A stretch of 60,444 nucleotides of DNA, from assembly GCA_024642665.1 (NCBI GenBank), contig JAHEAR010000005.1, positions 48,785 through 109,228 on the forward strand, given 5' to 3'. This document shows positions 38,185-46,819 of this stretch, one piece after another. The notes under the pieces were generated by a model that was not told where the DNA came from, searched no databases, and saw nothing but the letters and a program-made list of their open reading frames with translations. Source of the DNA: Bacteroidota bacterium. Lineage in GTDB: Bacteria > Bacteroidota > Bacteroidia > Chitinophagales > Saprospiraceae. The translations under genes were made by a program, and so were the position numbers. Each line of letters begins with the position of its first letter. Position 1 is the stretch's first letter.

Positions 38185-38217
38185 ATGAAGACTATAATCA
38201 ACCATATTATTAGATAA
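38185..38217 (+). CDS. Putative isoleucine leader peptide of ileS (MKTIINHIIR)
   Basis: Ten codons, ATG AAG ACT ATA ATC AAC CAT ATT ATT AGA, then TAA. Four of ten are isoleucine codons, in two adjacent pairs, and all three Ile codons (ATA, ATC, ATT) occur. The reading frame lies between a -7 promoter motif and a terminator hairpin in front of isoleucyl-tRNA synthetase. Its stop codon is 8 nt before the arm that can block the terminator, the spacing expected for ribosome-mediated attenuation: a ribosome starved for Ile-tRNA leaves the arm free, while one at the stop codon covers part of it. It is too short for routine gene callers. Function is inferred from the arrangement. Confidence 0.78.
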   Translation: MKTIINHIIR

Positions 38218-38225
38218 AAAGAAAC

Positions 38226-38275
38226 CTGTAATCTGCGCTTTCTTGAGCCCCGTCAGATTACAGCGGGGCTTTTTT
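38226..38275 (+). promoter_or_regulatory. Transcription attenuator of ileS (antiterminator/terminator switch)
   Basis: Arm A, CTGTAATCTG (38226-38235), is perfectly complementary to arm B, CAGATTACAG (38254-38263). The terminator stem is AGCCCCG (38246-38252) with CGGGGCT (38264-38270), followed by T38270-38275. Arm B is the terminator loop. If A pairs with B, the terminator's left strand is trapped in that loop and its right strand directly adjoins the helix with no linker, so both helices cannot form together. No gene on the + strand ends nearby (the previous one, lgt, ends at 33182), so this terminator can only act on the ileS transcript. Confidence 0.82.
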
Positions 38276-38298
38276 AATTTAACTACTGATTCTATTTC

Positions 38299-41200
38299 AT
38301 GAAACTGTATCCGGAATATAAAGGGTTGAATCTCCCTGACATCGACAAAAAGATGCTTCAACAATGGGAGGAGCATAAGATTTTCGAAAAAAGCATCGAG
38401 CAGCGTCCCGAAGAGAAGCGATGGGTATTCTATGAAGGACCTCCGAGTGCTAATGGTATGCCCGGTATCCACCATGTTATGTCACGTGCCATCAAAGATC
38501 TTTTTTGCCGTTATCATACCCTTAAAGGATATCGCGTTGAACGAAAAGGGGGATGGGATACCCATGGCCTCCCCATCGAACTCAGCGTTGAAAAAAAACT
38601 GGGCATCACGAAAGATGATATAGGCAAATCTATTTCAATAGAAGATTATAATGCCAGATGCAAAGAGACCGTGATGCAGTTTAAGTCAGAGTGGGATGAT
38701 ATCACGCGCAAGATGGGTTATTGGGTCGATCTCCACAATCCCTATATCACTTACGAAAACGAATACATCGAATCTGTTTGGTTTTTACTGGAAAAACTCC
38801 ACGACAAAGGATTACTGTATAAAGGGTATACCATTCAGCCTTATTCACCTGCAGCTGGAACAGGGTTAAGTTCTCATGAACTGAATATGCCAGGGGCTTA
38901 CAAGGAAGTTAAGGACACCACCGTGGTGGCATTGTTTAAAGTCACAAAAAGTGCAGACGCCGGATTTTTGTTTGATGATGAAAACGAAGATGTGCGTATC
39001 GCCGCCTGGACGACCACCCCGTGGACACTTCCATCCAATACGGCATTGAGTGCCGGACCTAATATCGATTATGTAAAAGTCAAAACATCTAATCCTTATA
39101 CACACACGCCAGTGAGTGTAATCATGGCTGAAGCGTTGGTGGCTAATTGGTTTGGAGGAAAAAATCAGCCCTTGATTGAATCGCAATCCACATCGTTTAA
39201 GGGAAGTGCATTAAAAGGCATCCGTTACGAACCTTTGCTCGATTATGGAAATCCAATCGAACCATTACTCGAAGGAACAGATGCTTATCTAGTTTTGACA
39301 GGGGACCATGTCACTACTTCTGATGGCACGGGCATTGTCCATACTGCACCATCCTTTGGAGCCGATGACCAGCGAGTGGCTAAAGCCAATGGGGTTGGTA
39401 CCTTAACCCTGGTAGATCTTTCAGGAAAATTTAAGGAAAGTGTTGGCCCGTTTTCCGGTCGATATGTAAAGGATTATAAAGATGAGGTGGATTATGCTTC
39501 AGTGGATGTAGATATAGCCATCTTGTTGAAGACAGAAGGAAAGGCATTGAATGTCCAAAAATACGAACACAATTATCCTCATTGCTGGCGAACCGATAAG
39601 CCTGTACTCTATTATCCAATGGATAGTTGGTTTGTTAAAACCACTGCGGTCAAAGAGCGCATGATTGAACTCAATAAGACCATTAATTGGAAACCTGCCC
39701 ATACCGGTGAAAAACGTTTTGGCAACTGGCTTGAAAATCTTCAGGACTGGAATCTGTCCAGATCAAGATTTTGGGGAATTCCATTGCCCATATGGCGAAC
39801 GGAAGATGGCCATGAAGAAAGATGTATTGGATCGATAGATGAACTGGCAAAAGCAATTGATGATGCTAATGCAGCGCTCGGTATAAAACAATATGTTCCT
39901 GCTGATTTGCATCGTCCGTTTATTGACGAGGTGATATTGGTCTCAACGGATGGAAGGCCGATGAAACGGGAGACTGACCTTATTGATGTTTGGTTTGATA
40001 GTGGATCTATGCCGTATGCACAATGGCATTATCCATTTGATAATGTGGATGTGTTTAAACGAAACTACCCGGCAGATTTTATCGCAGAAGGAGTCGATCA
40101 GACACGTGGATGGTTTTTTACCCTGCATGCTATTTCAACCATGGTATTTGATTCTGTTGCCTATAAAAATGTGGTGTCTAATGGTTTGGTATTAGATAAA
40201 AATGGTCAGAAAATGTCCAAGCGTTTGGGCAATGCAGCGGATCCGTTTAAAACACTGGAAAAGTACGGTGCCGATGCCACCCGTTGGTATATGCTTTCCA
40301 ATGCACAACCATGGGACAATCTTAAGTTTGACGAAGAAGGTATTCAGGAGAGCACGCGCAAATTGTTTAGTACCTTATATAATACATACTCCTTTTTTGC
40401 GCTTTATGCCAATCTGGATAAATGGAGTGCTGATGATACGTCCATTCCCGGTGTAGCGGATCGCCCTGAGATCGATCGTTGGATCTTGTCCAGGCTGCAT
40501 ACGCTGATCAATGCGTACCGATCGGATATGGATGACTTTGATGTGACGACGGCTTGTCGTCGCATTGAATTGTTTGTCAATGATCATCTATCCAATTGGT
40601 ATGTGCGATTGAATCGTCGCCGTTTCTGGAAAGGTGAACTTTCAGACGACAAACGAGCTGCTTATGCTACGCTGCATGAATGTCTGGTGTCTGTATCGAA
40701 AATGATTTCTCCGGTAGCACCGTTTTTTAGTGACTGGTTGTATGGAAGCCTTGCCGGTGCTGATGCCAATCAATTGGAAAGTGTGCACTTGACTGATCTG
40801 CCAACATCGGATGCAGCGCTTTTGGATGAAGCATTAATTCGAAGAATGGATTATGCGCAGCAGATTAGTTCGCTGATCCTTTCGATTCGTAAAAAAGAAA
40901 AGTTGCGCGTGCGTTTGCCTTTGCGAAGAATCTTATTGCCTGTGATTAATAATCAGTTCCAGGCTGATATTGAACAAGTGAAGGAATTGATCTTGTCTGA
41001 AGTCAATGTCAAAGGGATCGAGTATATCACTGACACGGCCGGCATTGTAAGTAAGATTGCTAAACCGAATTTCAAAACATTAGGTAAGCGGCTTGGAAAA
41101 AACATGAAGCTGGCGGCAGGTATCATTCAGGAAATGGATCAGGAAGCAATCGCTAAGTTCGAAATCGACGGCACATTTGCGATAGATATCGAAGGAGAAA

Positions 41201-41589
41201 GTTTTGCACTCGATCGTGAGGACATTGAAGTGGTCTCGGAAGATATTCCCGGGTGGCAAGTGGCGTCAGAAGATGGTGTTACAGTTGCGCTGGATATCAC
41301 TTTAGATGATGAACTCAGGGCAGAAGGTACAGCGCGCGAGCTTGTCAATCGAATTCAGAATATTCGAAAGAGTAGTGGGCTGGAAGTTACTGATCGAATC
41401 AGCATCTTAGTTGAACCGCTCGAAGGTATTGAAGAAGCGATTGCCGGCTATGGTGCCTATATCAAGACGGAAACACTAGCAGATGATATTGCTGTTTTTG
41501 CCCCTAAATCCCCTAAAGGGGACTCAAGCATAGCTAAAGTGGATTGGCTGGAGGGTGAAGAGATCAGCATTCGGGTAGAAAAAATATAG
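38299..41589 (+). CDS. ileS: Isoleucine--tRNA ligase
   Basis: The 1096-residue class I synthetase has the HIGH-type motif in PPSANGMPGIHHVMSRAIKD, the WDTHGLPIE sequence, an editing domain (TTPWTLPSNTALS; SDGTGIVHTAPSFGADD) and KMSKRLGN near residue 637. The GIHH form and the length, without the C-terminal zinc finger of E. coli IleRS, point to the eukaryote-like type 2 class, which in other bacteria is little affected by mupirocin. It is preceded by an isoleucine-rich leader peptide and attenuator. A REP-like palindrome is translated in frame near its C-terminus (FAPKSPKGDSS). Confidence 0.97.
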   Translation: MKLYPEYKGLNLPDIDKKMLQQWEEHKIFEKSIEQRPEEKRWVFYEGPPSANGMPGIHHVMSRAIKDLFCRYHTLKGYRVERKGGWDTHGLPIELSVEKKLGITKDDIGKSISIEDYNARCKETVMQFKSEWDDITRKMGYWVDLHNPYITYENEYIESVWFLLEKLHDKGLLYKGYTIQPYSPAAGTGLSSHELNMPGAYKEVKDTTVVALFKVTKSADAGFLFDDENEDVRIAAWTTTPWTLPSNTALSAGPNIDYVKVKTSNPYTHTPVSVIMAEALVANWFGGKNQPLIESQSTSFKGSALKGIRYEPLLDYGNPIEPLLEGTDAYLVLTGDHVTTSDGTGIVHTAPSFGADDQRVAKANGVGTLTLVDLSGKFKESVGPFSGRYVKDYKDEVDYASVDVDIAILLKTEGKALNVQKYEHNYPHCWRTDKPVLYYPMDSWFVKTTAVKERMIELNKTINWKPAHTGEKRFGNWLENLQDWNLSRSRFWGIPLPIWRTEDGHEERCIGSIDELAKAIDDANAALGIKQYVPADLHRPFIDEVILVSTDGRPMKRETDLIDVWFDSGSMPYAQWHYPFDNVDVFKRNYPADFIAEGVDQTRGWFFTLHAISTMVFDSVAYKNVVSNGLVLDKNGQKMSKRLGNAADPFKTLEKYGADATRWYMLSNAQPWDNLKFDEEGIQESTRKLFSTLYNTYSFFALYANLDKWSADDTSIPGVADRPEIDRWILSRLHTLINAYRSDMDDFDVTTACRRIELFVNDHLSNWYVRLNRRRFWKGELSDDKRAAYATLHECLVSVSKMISPVAPFFSDWLYGSLAGADANQLESVHLTDLPTSDAALLDEALIRRMDYAQQISSLILSIRKKEKLRVRLPLRRILLPVINNQFQADIEQVKELILSEVNVKGIEYITDTAGIVSKIAKPNFKTLGKRLGKNMKLAAGIIQEMDQEAIAKFEIDGTFAIDIEGESFALDREDIEVVSEDIPGWQVASEDGVTVALDITLDDELRAEGTARELVNRIQNIRKSSGLEVTDRISILVEPLEGIEEAIAGYGAYIKTETLADDIAVFAPKSPKGDSSIAKVDWLEGEEISIRVEKI
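41501..41524 (+). repeat. REP-like CCCCTAAA palindrome inside ileS
   Basis: The sequence CCCCTAAA-TCCCCTAAAGGGGA-CT holds a TCCCC/GGGGA stem with a TAAA loop (41509-41522). It resembles an interspersed palindrome that I recall as common in Bacteroidota intergenic regions. Here it is read in frame as PKSPKGDS, 22 codons before the ileS stop. It is the only copy I noticed in the window. Confidence 0.55.
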
Positions 41590-41612
41590 CATCACAAAAG
41601 CTGTTCAAATAC

Positions 41613-42242
41613 TTATCGCTCTCTAACGTCATACCTAATATCTGCGAATAATCCTTCGCCATTATCTGCGACCCGGAATGTGCAATTAAATGTGGCAAGA
41701 ACTGCCCCTCCAAACTCGCGATCTCCACTGATGAGATGATGTTCAGGTGTATTGGGACATAATAAATACCTGCCTTGAATACTTCCGGCAGGAATACGAA
41801 GATTGCCGCCATCTTCAAAAAGGATTTCAATAGGAACGAACTCAATGAATTCAATATGGGTATCACAATGACAATCACCGTCATCGCTGACATCCTCACC
41901 GCCGGTGTCACCGATCATCGAAAGTATTCGAATCATTGGTGCTTTATTGGCTCGGCGCTCAGGCGTGCCATCATTACAAGGAGGTGTTTCCGGACCTGCT
42001 CCGGGAAGTTCAAACTGGATTGGTCCAGTAGTACTTGTTCGCAATAAATCTCTTTCCGTGGAGAAGTCGCCAAGTTTAAATCCCGAGATCTTTCTACCCG
42101 TCATGGCACCCACTGAAGGTGTGATGGATTCGAGTAAATTAAGAGTCTTTGTGAAACGAACTGAAGTGCTGTTGTTGGGGCATGACGATCCACACAAAAG
42201 CAGTGCAGTAGATATAATAAACAATAAGGTTTGCGATTTCAT
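41613..42242 (-). CDS. Secreted protein or lipoprotein, unknown function
   Basis: 209 residues with a signal peptide (LLFIISTALLLCGSSC); Cys21 could be lipidated, although the residue three before it is Gly rather than the usual Leu. The mature protein has an acidic Cys/His-rich patch (GDTGGEDVSDDGDCHCDTH) and several predicted beta strands (HIEFIEFVPIEILFEDGGNLRIPAGSIQG). I do not recognise a family. It converges with ileS, 23 nt apart. Confidence 0.65.
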   Translation of the reverse strand: MKSQTLLFIISTALLLCGSSCPNNSTSVRFTKTLNLLESITPSVGAMTGRKISGFKLGDFSTERDLLRTSTTGPIQFELPGAGPETPPCNDGTPERRANKAPMIRILSMIGDTGGEDVSDDGDCHCDTHIEFIEFVPIEILFEDGGNLRIPAGSIQGRYLLCPNTPEHHLISGDREFGGAVLATFNCTFRVADNGEGLFADIRYDVRER

Positions 42243-42667
42243 TTGTTGGGATTTGATGGGTTTAATAAATTTATAATTTTCGATAGCCAGTGCTGCTATG
42301 TAGTTAAGTTCCCGTTCGTATTGGCTGGCAGGATGAGTAAGGTGCTAATCCATTCATTTTTGACTCCGTTATTTGGGAGCTATTAGGTTTCAGACAGGAT
42401 CGCTCTGCACCACCTCCTATCGATTGCGTATTAAATATTGGAAGAGGGGTGCTGGATATAATCCCAAAATTGTGCTGCATAAAAAGAGAAGTAAGGAGTA
42501 AAAACAAAAGCAGACAAAAACTTCCATGGTTTATTTTACATAAATATCATGCTTACAAAGAGGGGTTAAAAGCAATATTGAGCCAACTGGCAGTATATTG
42601 AGAGAACCGTACCCTTAAAGGTGTGAACGGTAATGGGATAATCCTGATTCTGAGAATGATCAGTCTT
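42243..42667. other. Intergenic region, no recognisable gene
   Basis: About 425 nt between the start of the secreted-protein gene and the end of the LytTR regulator gene, both on the minus strand. A 67-codon open frame on the minus strand (42304-42507) has no recognisable features. I see no strong terminator for the regulator gene. Confidence 0.5.
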
Positions 42668-43423
42668 TCAAATGTTCATTACCTTCATCAGCTCTGGTTT
42701 TTGGCCCCTGGCGACTGGGACTTGCATGTTGTCCTTCATGATGAGATAGCCCCCCTGACCACGGATGTAGCGATCTACATGATTCAGATTGACCAGATAA
42801 CTTTTATGCGGGCGGAAGAATTGCGGAAAATGAAGCATCTCTTCCATGTCCTTGAGCGTTTTGGTAACTAAATATTTTTTCTGTCGGGACAAATGGACCC
42901 AGGTATAATTGCTATCGGCCTGGAGATAAGAGATGTCATTTATATGAACCATAGAAAATCCATCACTCGTAGGAAGGGCAATATTTTCCAATCCTGAATG
43001 TGTTTGGATTTGAATATTTTGAATCAGTGCTTCCAGATTTGATTTATCGAATTCAGTATGCTGCCGATCGAAAACCTTTTGAACAGCGTTGATTAATTTG
43101 GTTTTTCTTATAGGCTTAAGTAAATAATCAACGGCATTGAACTCAAATGCTCTAATAGCAAACTGATCATAGGCCGTTACAAAAATGACATGAAATTTAA
43201 TTTCAGGAAGTCTTTCCAAAAATTCAAATCCATTTAAGCCGGGCATCTCGATATCAAGAAATAAAATATCAGGACATTCTGTTTGAATGATCTTAATCCC
43301 TTCTATCGGATCCTGGCATGTTTTGATGACATCCAATTCAGGACAGTATTCCCTGATTTCATACGTTAATGATTCAAGGCTGCTTTTCTCGTCATCGATC
43401 AGGATTGTTTTTAATTTGGCCAT
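42668..43423 (-). CDS. LytTR-family response regulator
   Basis: 251 residues. A receiver domain (LIDDEKSSLESL, phospho-acceptor Asp in DILFLDIEMPG at about residue 57, Lys in YLLKPIRK) is joined to a LytTR DNA-binding domain (about 140-250; ISYLQADSNYTWVHL, FFRPHKSYLVNLNHVDRYIRG). It lies 19 nt downstream of a LytS-type sensor kinase gene and should be its partner. Targets are unknown. Confidence 0.94.
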   Translation of the reverse strand: MAKLKTILIDDEKSSLESLTYEIREYCPELDVIKTCQDPIEGIKIIQTECPDILFLDIEMPGLNGFEFLERLPEIKFHVIFVTAYDQFAIRAFEFNAVDYLLKPIRKTKLINAVQKVFDRQHTEFDKSNLEALIQNIQIQTHSGLENIALPTSDGFSMVHINDISYLQADSNYTWVHLSRQKKYLVTKTLKDMEEMLHFPQFFRPHKSYLVNLNHVDRYIRGQGGYLIMKDNMQVPVARGQKPELMKVMNI

Positions 43424-43442
43424 ACATAACTATTTATGCGAA

Positions 43443-46400
43443 TTAATCATTGGACCCCGGTATCTTGACAATGACTCTGGTGCCAATGGCAAGACCTGAG
43501 TCATCTAACTTATCTATTATTTCTGCCTGGATACCCAGCGCATTCATTTTGTTTAAGATATCTATTCTGTCTCGTGTGATACCCATGCCCATGCTTTTAT
43601 ATTTTATGGCATTTGAATTTTTGATTTCTGCTGACTTTTTACGCCCTATACCATCATCATCAATCATGCAGCAGATCATTTCGTTTTCTTTTGAAAAGCT
43701 TAATAACAGATGGCCCTCTTCCCTCTTTTGCATCAATCCATGCCATATGGCGTTTTCTATATAAGGCTGCAGAATCATTGGTGGAATACGAATGGATTCT
43801 AATCTGAGGCCATCCTCAATCACACAATTGAATTTGAATTTCCTTTCAAAACGGATTTGCTCTAATTCGATATACAAGATCAGGGTTTCTAATTCGTCCT
43901 GAAGGGAAATTTCTTTTTCACTTGAGTTTTGCAGAATCATACGAATCAAGTGAGAAAAATTAGATAAATATTCCGCTGCCAGTTTTGGCTCAGCCTGAAG
44001 TATATAGTTCTTGATGGAATTGAGGCTGTTGAACATAAAGTGAGGGTTCATCTGAGATCGCAGCGCTTTCAATTCCAAATCAGCCATTTGTTTGGTCACT
44101 TGTAATTTTTCTTCTTCCTGTTTACGGATATTGCCTATCCGCCGCTTATAGCCCAGATACAATATTGAAATCAGAGCCATCACACAAATTCCAATAAACC
44201 ATGATTTTTGGGGTAATGGGGTGGCCAGAAACAAATGCAATACTTTTTCAGGTGCCGGACTCGACCCTGTACCTGCTTTTATTCTAATGGTATAATCTCC
44301 CGGACGGAGCGCAGACAGGGTAACAATTTTATTTTCTCCAATGGAGATCCAGTCTTCATTTAACCCCTCTACCTTATAACTATAGGTCAGATTATAGTCG
44401 GTAGGATAAGCAAGTCCCTGAAATTGAATGTCAATATTGTCCTGATATGGCTTTAGCACTAGTGTGGATATATTATTCACATCATTTTCAAAGACAATTG
44501 TTTTTCCGCTCGTCCGGATTTCTTTTAAAGCCACAGGAATATTTGTTGGCGTATAACCATTCCAAAGGGAGTCAGGATGAAAGATAATTACCCCATTGCC
44601 ATTAACGGTCGCAATACTTCCATCCTTTAATAAAAGCACCTGGCGAGGATCCGCATAAGGGTCAGCCAGACCTTCTCTAACGCCAAATAGCCGAACTTCC
44701 TGCATGTCAGGATCAATAGCATTCAATCCATTTTGTGCAAACGCCCAAACCCTTCCGCTTTGATCGGGAAAGAGTTCATGCACCCACGCACTGCCCATAC
44801 CATCTTTCGTAGAATACTTTTTTATCAGATGCAGGCTATCGCCATCCCTTTCAAATTCTGCCGTCATAGCCAGGGTGGCTATCCAAATATGCCCTTTGAT
44901 ATCTTCTATGACACTATTGATTTCTGTCTTTGGATAGGGATTGACACCATTACCTGTTTTCAAAGTAATGACAGCACCTGAATGTAAATCCACTTCAAAT
45001 ACTTCATTTGAAAAAATAAGCGCTTTATCCCCTTTGGTAAAAGACATTCCTTGAAAACCAGGAGAGTATTCACCATCGGAAGCAAGCGTTAAATTATGTT
45101 CATTGATCACATGGCATTCTTTTAAGCTTTGGTTGAACCAGATAAACGCATCCTTGCTGATTCCTCCTATCCATCCATTTCTGCTGGTAGACATATTCCA
45201 GACATTGGGCATCTTGTCAATACAAGGAAGATCAACAGGGTTTGATAAAGTGGCCCCTGGAGGGTACTCCATGTAATTCATTTGGCCATGACTGTTTATC
45301 CATAATCTACTGTCGTCATCAATGGTAATGCCACTTGTATTAAATTCACTTGTATAGACAGGTGAAGCTTGTCCGGAAACTAATGAAATACTAATGACTT
45401 GTCTTCTTTCAGCATTGTTTGCATAGACCACGACAAACAAATTATTATGGATTGGGTCATATGCGAGTCTGCCCGGATAGATTCTTCTGCTGACGCCAAA
45501 TTTTTCAAGCGAAAAGAACTTAATAAGTTCTTCCTGTGAACTTAAAACAGTCACTCCCTTATTCCTTCCAAACCAAACATTATCCTGCCCATCCATATAA
45601 ATGTCTTCTACTCTGCCTAAGGCTTCATCATGGGATATGATTTTGATTTTACCTTCCCGACTCATGGACATAATCGTATGATCCGAGGCTATTATAAAAT
45701 CATTGTTATAGGGGATGATATCCTTAATCATTAATTCGCTCCCCGAACGAATGGAATCTATCCTGACAGGAAAGTGTTCACTATGGGCTGTTTTCGGATT
45801 GAAACGAATGATTCCTTTTGAAGCCAACCATAATTGACCGTCTTCATCCTGATATTTGGGAGTGCCGGAACATGGATGATGTTTGAATGAATTGGTTTTT
45901 GTATTAAACGATACGAGGCTAATATTGTATTCCTCATTTTCACCAGGTTGCGGAATGATCATGCTTAGCCAAAGCAAATCAGGATCATAATGGTCTTGAA
46001 ATATGGCAGTAATATTCCCATATATACCGGCATTGTTTTTTAGTATCCAATCCGGCTGGTAAGTTTTAAATGTTTTTGTAGCAATATCGAATCGGTGAAG
46101 TGAATAATTTTCACCCCCTACCCAGATGTGTTGATTTGCATCCTCGTAGATCGAAAACACTGCATCATAATCTGAATTAATTTTATTGGGCGTAGTATAG
46201 TGGTTAAATTTTTTTGTTTTTGGATTAAAAACATTAAGCCCACTCAATCGGGTGCCAATCCAGATTTGATCATGAGATCCTGCATAAAGGCTCCATACGT
46301 CTCCCGGTCCAATAGATGTGCTATCTCCCGGAATATGCGCAAACAGCTCAAAGGTATTCCCGTCATATCGAACCAACCCTTGATCAGTCCCAAAATACAT

Positions 46401-46559
46401 GTAGCCGGTAGAATCCTGTGTGATAGCAAATGTCCAGGAAGAAATCCCATCTTCCGGTCCCAGATGCGTAAGCCTTGGTTCTCTCCATTGTGCGTAGATC
46501 TGATGATGTATCGCCAGGAGAAGACATGAAACGAAGAAAATATATCGAACTGCAATCAT
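43443..46559 (-). CDS. Propeller-type sensor histidine kinase (LytS/His_kinase family)
   Basis: 1038 residues. A signal peptide is followed by beta-propeller repeats (GPEDGISSWTFAITQDSTGYMYFGTDQGLVRYDG), a Y_Y_Y domain (about 700-765), one membrane helix (about 785-803), a short coiled coil, and the His_kinase domain with phospho-acceptor His in LRSQMNPHFMFNSLNSI (about 838). A HATPase follows (PPMILQPYIENAIWHGLM; DDGIGRKKS). It differs from the 33458-38041 kinase in having the LytS-type dimerisation region and a separate response regulator gene. Confidence 0.93.
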   Translation of the reverse strand: MIAVRYIFFVSCLLLAIHHQIYAQWREPRLTHLGPEDGISSWTFAITQDSTGYMYFGTDQGLVRYDGNTFELFAHIPGDSTSIGPGDVWSLYAGSHDQIWIGTRLSGLNVFNPKTKKFNHYTTPNKINSDYDAVFSIYEDANQHIWVGGENYSLHRFDIATKTFKTYQPDWILKNNAGIYGNITAIFQDHYDPDLLWLSMIIPQPGENEEYNISLVSFNTKTNSFKHHPCSGTPKYQDEDGQLWLASKGIIRFNPKTAHSEHFPVRIDSIRSGSELMIKDIIPYNNDFIIASDHTIMSMSREGKIKIISHDEALGRVEDIYMDGQDNVWFGRNKGVTVLSSQEELIKFFSLEKFGVSRRIYPGRLAYDPIHNNLFVVVYANNAERRQVISISLVSGQASPVYTSEFNTSGITIDDDSRLWINSHGQMNYMEYPPGATLSNPVDLPCIDKMPNVWNMSTSRNGWIGGISKDAFIWFNQSLKECHVINEHNLTLASDGEYSPGFQGMSFTKGDKALIFSNEVFEVDLHSGAVITLKTGNGVNPYPKTEINSVIEDIKGHIWIATLAMTAEFERDGDSLHLIKKYSTKDGMGSAWVHELFPDQSGRVWAFAQNGLNAIDPDMQEVRLFGVREGLADPYADPRQVLLLKDGSIATVNGNGVIIFHPDSLWNGYTPTNIPVALKEIRTSGKTIVFENDVNNISTLVLKPYQDNIDIQFQGLAYPTDYNLTYSYKVEGLNEDWISIGENKIVTLSALRPGDYTIRIKAGTGSSPAPEKVLHLFLATPLPQKSWFIGICVMALISILYLGYKRRIGNIRKQEEEKLQVTKQMADLELKALRSQMNPHFMFNSLNSIKNYILQAEPKLAAEYLSNFSHLIRMILQNSSEKEISLQDELETLILYIELEQIRFERKFKFNCVIEDGLRLESIRIPPMILQPYIENAIWHGLMQKREEGHLLLSFSKENEMICCMIDDDGIGRKKSAEIKNSNAIKYKSMGMGITRDRIDILNKMNALGIQAEIIDKLDDSGLAIGTRVIVKIPGSND

Positions 46560-46726
46560 TGCTACTAAAGTAACTTAGGATACAGCAATATGCGGTATTC
46601 AGATTGATTTTGAAGCAAAAATGAGTAAACCGCTCTATTGGTTGGTGAAAGGTCCGACTTACAGGGTTATCGGCTACATGGCTTTTCTTGGAAAGAATTT
46701 TATTAAGTCAATGAGATCGCGGACAT

Positions 46727-46753
46727 AAAAAAGGTGCTTAAAGTATAAGCACC
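46727..46753 (-). terminator. Rho-independent terminator of pckA
   Basis: GGTGCTTA and TAAGCACC form an 8-bp stem with a 5-nt loop. Read on the minus strand it is followed by six Ts, about 70 nt past the pckA stop codon. Confidence 0.8.
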
Positions 46754-46819
46754 CTTAAGGTTTTCAATAAAAATTAAGTTTGGGGAGAGGTCTTTATCAC
46801 CACTTAGATTCATTAGAAA

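Noticed and set aside
38226-38270. Pseudoknot in which both ileS leader helices coexist
   Set aside because: The right terminator strand directly follows arm B with no linker, so it cannot span a 10-bp helix; the two structures are alternatives.
38226-38275. Hairpin at 38246-38275 as an ordinary terminator of an upstream gene
   Set aside because: The upstream neighbour (33458-38041) is on the minus strand and starts at 38041, so no + strand transcript other than that of ileS passes here.
42304-42507. 67-codon minus-strand open frame
   Set aside because: No signal peptide, domain or neighbouring support.
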